In this document: positions 60,597-64,000 of the stretch, piece by piece
How the letters are laid out: the number at the start of each line of letters is the position of its first letter
Numbering within the stretch: position 1 is the first letter of the stretch
Origin: Mycolicibacterium sp. J2
GTDB taxonomy: Bacteria > Actinomycetota > Actinomycetes > Mycobacteriales > Mycobacteriaceae
Length of the DNA stretch: 64,000 nt
Assembly: GCF_026240945.1 (NCBI RefSeq)
Contig: NZ_JAPFPY010000016.1
Location: forward strand, 1 to 64,000
Reading direction: 5' to 3'
Made by a program: the position numbers and the translations under genes
Notes under the pieces: model-generated
What the model was told of the DNA's origin: nothing
What the model saw: only the letters and a program-made list of their open reading frames with translations
Databases searched by the model: none

Positions 60597-62179
60597 CCGT
60601 AACGCTGACCTTCCAATGCGCGGGCGCGGCGGCCCTGCTGACGTTGTCCACCGGCGCCGGCACGGCCGGACGTGGCCGGCTGGCCGGAGCGCTGGCCGCC
60701 TCCATGATGCCTTGCGCGTCGGCTCGCCCTGTCGGCCGGATGCTCGGTTTTACGCCCAGAGCCGATGGCCGCTTTGGCCGGCGCCTTGGGCGCGGCCTTC
60801 TGCGGTTTGCGGGCCGGCTTGTCGGCCTTGGCCCGCATCCGGTCCTTGGCGATATCGATGCGGGGCGGAACGTAGGGCTCCGGCAGCGGCAGGCGCAGTA
60901 TCCGGTTGACCCTGTCGTCGCGGCCGGCCCGCAGCGCGGCCACCGCCTCGGGTTCGTGCCGTGCCGCGTTGGTGATCACGCCGAGAATGAAAAGCGTTGT
61001 GGCCGTCGATGTTCCACCGGCAGAGATGAGCGGCAACTGCAGGCCGGTGACCGGCAGCAAGCCGATCACGTAGCCGACGTTGATGAACGCCTGCCCCAGC
61101 ACCCACAGCGTCACGGTCGCGGTCAACAGCCGCAGGAACGGATCGGCCGACCGACGGGCGATCCGCATGCCGGTGTAGGCGAACAGCCCGAACAGGCACA
61201 GCAGTCCGGCGGCGCCGATATAGCCGAGTTCCTCCCCGATGATGGCGAAGATGAAGTCGTTGTGCGCGTTCGGCAGATAGTTCCACTTGGCCGTCCCCTG
61301 CCCGAGGCCGTCACCGAACACGCCGCCGTTGGCCAGGGCGTAGCGGGCCTGGCGCGACTGGTAACCCGATCCCATGGCGTCGGCGCCCGGATTCAGCCAG
61401 GACTGCACCCGGTCGGAGCGGTAGCCGCGAGACATCGCCAGGACGGCGGCAGCGACCACGGCCGCGGCCAGTGAGCTGACGAAGACCCGTAGCGGCAGGC
61501 CGGCGTACCAGAGCAGGCCGAGCAGGATGATCGCCAGCGACACCGTCTGCCCGAGGTCGGGCTGCAGCACGATGAGGGTGGCCGCGAGCAGCGCGGCAGG
61601 CACCAGCGGCACGAGCATCTCGCGCAGCGAGGCCTGCTCCATGCGCCGGCTCGCCAGCAGATGCGCACCCCAGATGGCGAAGGCGATCTTGCACAGCTCC
61701 GAGGGCTGCATGGAGAAACCGGCGACCACGAACCAGCCGCGCGAACCGTTGGAGTAGGTGCCGATGCCGGGGACCAGCACCAGCGCGATCAGGAAGACGG
61801 TGAAGGCGAAGGCCGGCAGCGCCAGCCGGCGCATCAGAGCCACCCGCATCCGCAAGGCGATGTAGAAGGCCACCAGGCCGACGCAGGTCCACAGCACCTG
61901 CTTGCCGAAGATGGTCCACGGCGAACCACCCTCGTCGTAGGAGTGCACCCCCGAGGCAGACAGCACCATGGTCAGGCCGAGGGTGATCAGCAGCCCGGTG
62001 ACCGCGATGATCAGGTGGAACGACGTCATCGGCCGGCCCAGCCACATCCCGAACCGGGTCCGCGGCTCGCCCTTGACGGGCGTTTCTTTCGCGTCTTTCG
62101 CGGTGTCGGCGGGCTCCGGGCTCACGCTCTCGCCGGTTTTGCTGGAACGCCGCAGCCGTGACCGCACCGCGGTCAGCAA
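60593..62179 (-). CDS. ftsW: septal peptidoglycan polymerase FtsW
   Basis: A 528-residue SEDS-family glycosyltransferase that polymerises lipid II with its cognate class B PBP. After about 50 cytoplasmic residues there are ten membrane helices. Motifs include NGSRGWFVVAGFSMQPSEL, QPDLGQTVSLAIILLGLLW, GYRSDRVQSWLNP and GLLPVTGLQLPLISAGGTS. The basic C-terminal tail of about 110 residues ends RARALEGQRYG, as in M. tuberculosis FtsW. TTG 62179 is chosen because GGAGG lies five bases upstream and LLTAVRSRL resembles the M. tuberculosis start; TTG 62203 adds eight residues. Downstream of a 220-bp gap where murD is expected. Confidence 0.93.
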   Translation of the reverse strand: MLTAVRSRLRRSSKTGESVSPEPADTAKDAKETPVKGEPRTRFGMWLGRPMTSFHLIIAVTGLLITLGLTMVLSASGVHSYDEGGSPWTIFGKQVLWTCVGLVAFYIALRMRVALMRRLALPAFAFTVFLIALVLVPGIGTYSNGSRGWFVVAGFSMQPSELCKIAFAIWGAHLLASRRMEQASLREMLVPLVPAALLAATLIVLQPDLGQTVSLAIILLGLLWYAGLPLRVFVSSLAAAVVAAAVLAMSRGYRSDRVQSWLNPGADAMGSGYQSRQARYALANGGVFGDGLGQGTAKWNYLPNAHNDFIFAIIGEELGYIGAAGLLCLFGLFAYTGMRIARRSADPFLRLLTATVTLWVLGQAFINVGYVIGLLPVTGLQLPLISAGGTSTATTLFILGVITNAARHEPEAVAALRAGRDDRVNRILRLPLPEPYVPPRIDIAKDRMRAKADKPARKPQKAAPKAPAKAAIGSGRKTEHPADRASRRARHHGGGQRSGQPATSGRAGAGGQRQQGRRARALEGQRYG

Positions 62180-62399
62180 GCCGGCCTCCGGCAATTCACA
62201 CAAGTCACAGGTGTAACACCCGCCCCACTAGTCCCCTGCACCCCAGGATCTTCCCCCGGGCCGCCCTGCCGGACGGGGACATCGGTGGCGTGTCGCGATA
62301 ACGATCGGGCAGCAAACGCCCTGAAATCCCGCGGCGCCCAAGCGCCGACTCGACCTGATGCGCGGCGCCTAAGCGCCGACTCGACCTGATGCGCGGCGC
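62180..62399. other. gap between mraY and ftsW where murD is expected
   Basis: In mycobacteria murD normally lies between mraY/murX and ftsW. Here only about 220 bp separate them. I see no reading frame with Mur ligase motifs on either strand: the one minus-strand frame of 94 codons (62173-62457) is Arg/Ala-rich and ends VTCVNCRRPAC. The mraY-proximal part is the 31-bp repeat; the ftsW-proximal part (62204-62330) shows no feature beyond GTGTTACACCTGTGAC near the ftsW start. Confidence 0.75.
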
Positions 62400-62411
62400 C
62401 TAAGCGCCGAC
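62331..62411. repeat. 31-bp tandem repeat copying the 3' end of mraY
   Basis: Two full and one partial 31-base units, with matching points at 62341, 62372 and 62403. On the minus strand each unit begins GTCGGCGCTTAGGCGCC, which in mraY itself is Val-Gly-Ala-stop. The last copy has TTGG in place of TTAG. Every unit contains the short hairpin GGCGC-TTAG-GCGCC, with the stop codon in its loop. The remaining part of the unit is GCGCATCAGGTCGA. Confidence 0.9.
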
Positions 62412-63479
62412 GGCACTCAGCCATTCGCCGTAGAACAGCGCCACACCCAGTCCGCACGAGATCGCGGTGAGCAGCCAGAACCGGATGATCACCGTGGTTT
62501 CCGCCCAGCCCACCAGCTCGAAATGGTGGTGGAACGGCGCCATCCGGAAGACCCGGCGGCCCGTCGTGCGGAACGCCAGGATCTGCACGACCACCGAGGT
62601 GACCTCGGCCACGAACAGCGCGCCCAACACCACCGCCAGCATCTCGGTGCGGCTGGTCACCGACAAGCCCGCGATGATGCCGCCCAGCGCCAGCGAACCG
62701 GTGTCACCCATGAAGATTTTGGCCGGTGCGGCATTCCACCACAGGAATCCGACACATGCCCCGGCGGTGGCGGCGGCCACCAACGCCAGATCCAGCGGAT
62801 CACGCACGTTGTAACAACCGAGTCCGGGACTGGTGGCGCAGGCGTTGCGGTACTGCCAGAACGTGATCAAGACATACGCGGCGCTGACCATCGCCATGGC
62901 GCCGGCGGCCAGCCCGTCGAGGCCATCGGTGAAGTTCACCGCGTTCGACCAGGCGCTGACGAGCACCACGACGAACACCACGAACACCAGCGGCGCCAGC
63001 GTCACGGTCGCGATCTCCCGGACATAGGACAACCCGGCACTGCCAGGGGTCAGCCCGTCGCCGTTGCGGAAATGCAGCACCAGCGCGCCGAACAGGATGG
63101 CCGCGCCCAGTTGGCCGACCGTCTTGGCGGTCTTGTTCAGGCCCAGGTTGCGGGAGCGACGGATCTTGATCAGGTCGTCGACGAAGCCGACCACGCCCAG
63201 CGCGGTCGCCAGACCCAGCACCAGCAGCCCGGACGCCGACGGCCCCTCACCGCCGAAGGCCAGTCCCACCAGGTGGGTGCCCAGATACCCGGCCCAGATG
63301 CCCGCGACGATGGCGACGCCGCCCATCGACGGCGTGCCGCGCTTCTTGTGGTGACTGGCCGGGCCGTCCTCACGGATCTCGTGGCCGAACCCGCGCCGGG
63401 TGAACAAGCGGATCAGGGCTGGGGTCAGCATGATCGACACCGCGAGGGCGATGGCGACCGCGATCAGGATCTGTTTCAT
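62400..63479 (-). CDS. mraY: phospho-MurNAc-pentapeptide translocase (MraY/MurX)
   Basis: A 359-residue membrane enzyme that moves phospho-MurNAc-pentapeptide onto decaprenyl phosphate, giving lipid I. Ten helices and the catalytic motifs are present: SHHKKRGTPSMGGVA, GFVDDLIKIRRSRNLGL, NAVNFTDGLDGLA, FMGDTGSLALGG and MAPFHHHFELVGWAE. The C-terminus EWLSAVGA is the normal mycobacterial end, so the gene is complete although its last codons belong to the 31-bp repeat. The start ATG overlaps the murF stop (ATGA). Confidence 0.96.
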   Translation of the reverse strand: MKQILIAVAIALAVSIMLTPALIRLFTRRGFGHEIREDGPASHHKKRGTPSMGGVAIVAGIWAGYLGTHLVGLAFGGEGPSASGLLVLGLATALGVVGFVDDLIKIRRSRNLGLNKTAKTVGQLGAAILFGALVLHFRNGDGLTPGSAGLSYVREIATVTLAPLVFVVFVVVLVSAWSNAVNFTDGLDGLAAGAMAMVSAAYVLITFWQYRNACATSPGLGCYNVRDPLDLALVAAATAGACVGFLWWNAAPAKIFMGDTGSLALGGIIAGLSVTSRTEMLAVVLGALFVAEVTSVVVQILAFRTTGRRVFRMAPFHHHFELVGWAETTVIIRFWLLTAISCGLGVALFYGEWLSAVGA

Positions 63480-64000
63480 GCTTCGGGCCTGGTACCCGTG
63501 TCGCCACGCTGCTGCCCATCGGCAGCCAGGGCGTCCGCCAGCGCGCCCAGCCCCGCCGAGTTGGAAGCCTTCACCAGCACCACATCACCGTCGGCGAGTT
63601 CGGCGCGCAGCAACTCCAGCGCGGCGTCGGCGTCGGGAACCAGGACGGACTCACTGCCCCACGACCCCTCCATCACCGCCCCCTGGTGCATCGCACGCAT
63701 CGTTCTCCCTGCTCCGACAACAATCAGTCGAGAGACATCTAAGCGCACCACCAGCCGACCGATGCGATCGTGTTCGGTTATCGCGTCATCCCCCAGCTCG
63801 GCCATCTCGCCGAGCACCGCCCAGCTGCGCCTGCGCTCACTCGCCGAACGCGCCATCCAGGCCAGCGCCTTGAGCCCCGCCGCCATCGAATCCGGGTTGG
63901 CGTTGTAGGCGTCGTTGATGACCGTGACCCCGTCGGCCCGCGTGCTCACCTGCATCCGCCGCGCCGACACCGGGGCGGCCCCGGCCAGGGCGTCGGCCAC
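63476..64000 (-). CDS. murF: UDP-MurNAc-tripeptide--D-Ala-D-Ala ligase MurF (3' part)
   Basis: The last 174 residues of MurF, running off the right edge; the N-terminal substrate domain and the ATP loop lie outside. Visible C-terminal features are VTVINDAYNANPDSMAAGLKAL and WAVLGEMAELGDDAITEHDRIG, both highly conserved in MurF, and the final VLVKASNSAGLGALADAL. It adds D-Ala-D-Ala to the UDP-MurNAc tripeptide. Overlaps mraY by four bases. Confidence 0.93.
   Translation of the reverse strand: MADALAGAAPVSARRMQVSTRADGVTVINDAYNANPDSMAAGLKALAWMARSASERRRSWAVLGEMAELGDDAITEHDRIGRLVVRLDVSRLIVVGAGRTMRAMHQGAVMEGSWGSESVLVPDADAALELLRAELADGDVVLVKASNSAGLGALADALAADGQQRGDTGTRPEA

Noticed and set aside
62331..62411. 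CRISPR array
   Set aside because: The units are directly adjacent with no unique spacers, and no cas genes are present.
62173..62457. A 94-codon frame in the mraY-ftsW gap as a murD remnant
   Set aside because: No UDP-binding or ATP-loop motif and no resemblance to a MurD C-terminus; it is mainly the 31-bp repeat in another frame.

Overview
This window is chromosomal DNA from a high-GC, rapidly growing mycobacterium (Mycolicibacterium-like). The evidence is the intact mycobacterial division cluster (wag31 to murF), a PdtaR/Rv1625c-type cyclase neighbourhood, mycobacterial CydABDC, two secreted glycoside hydrolases, and many GTG/TTG starts with ATGA/GTGA overlaps. Comparisons with M. tuberculosis and M. 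smegmatis gene order are from memory, not from a search.

Layout. 1-5.8 kb: the tail of an unknown gene, a secreted repeat protein, a DUF35/thiolase pair (Rv1628c/Rv1627c-like), a Gly-Gly-Pro repeat secreted protein, and DUF167, HdeD and DUF1003 proteins. 5.8-10.9 kb: a branched-chain amino acid ABC transporter, livK-H-M-G-F. 11-11.9 kb: pdtaR and a tRNA with a Leu (CAA) anticodon. 12-18.7 kb: two paralogous secreted glycoside hydrolases and an adenylate cyclase. A decayed piece of the cyclase gene lies between the two hydrolase genes, which shows an old tandem duplication of a unit of about 2.85 kb. 18.6-25.4 kb: dps, a DUF2339 membrane protein, a MacS/NarL two-component pair and a polar amino acid ABC transporter. 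25.5-36 kb: a second HdeD protein, the cytochrome bd operon cydABDC with a DUF4190 tail gene, a GT4 glycosyltransferase, tesB and pyk. 36-43 kb: glutamate synthase gltBD and two small membrane proteins. 43-49 kb: a tripartite tricarboxylate transporter (tctCBA) with a UspA gene, divergent from a CitA/CitB-type two-component system. 49-52 kb: a glutamine amidotransferase, an SRPBCC-epimerase fusion and a phosphoribosyltransferase.

52-64 kb is the division and cell-wall cluster, all on the minus strand. In transcription order it is murF (partial), mraY, ftsW, murG, murC, ftsQ, ftsZ, yfiH, ylmE, sepF, yggT, wag31, with the small membrane protein gene at 51745 beyond it. murD, which normally sits between mraY and ftsW, is absent. 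In its place are about 220 bp containing a 31-bp tandem repeat whose unit copies the last codons and stop codon of mraY.

How the genes work together: the right end makes and polymerises lipid II and positions the septum and pole. The cyd genes supply a high-affinity terminal oxidase. The liv, gln-type and tct systems import amino acids and organic acids, and gltBD assimilates ammonium. The strongest points for follow-up are the missing murD with its repeat scar, and the hydrolase/cyclase duplication.
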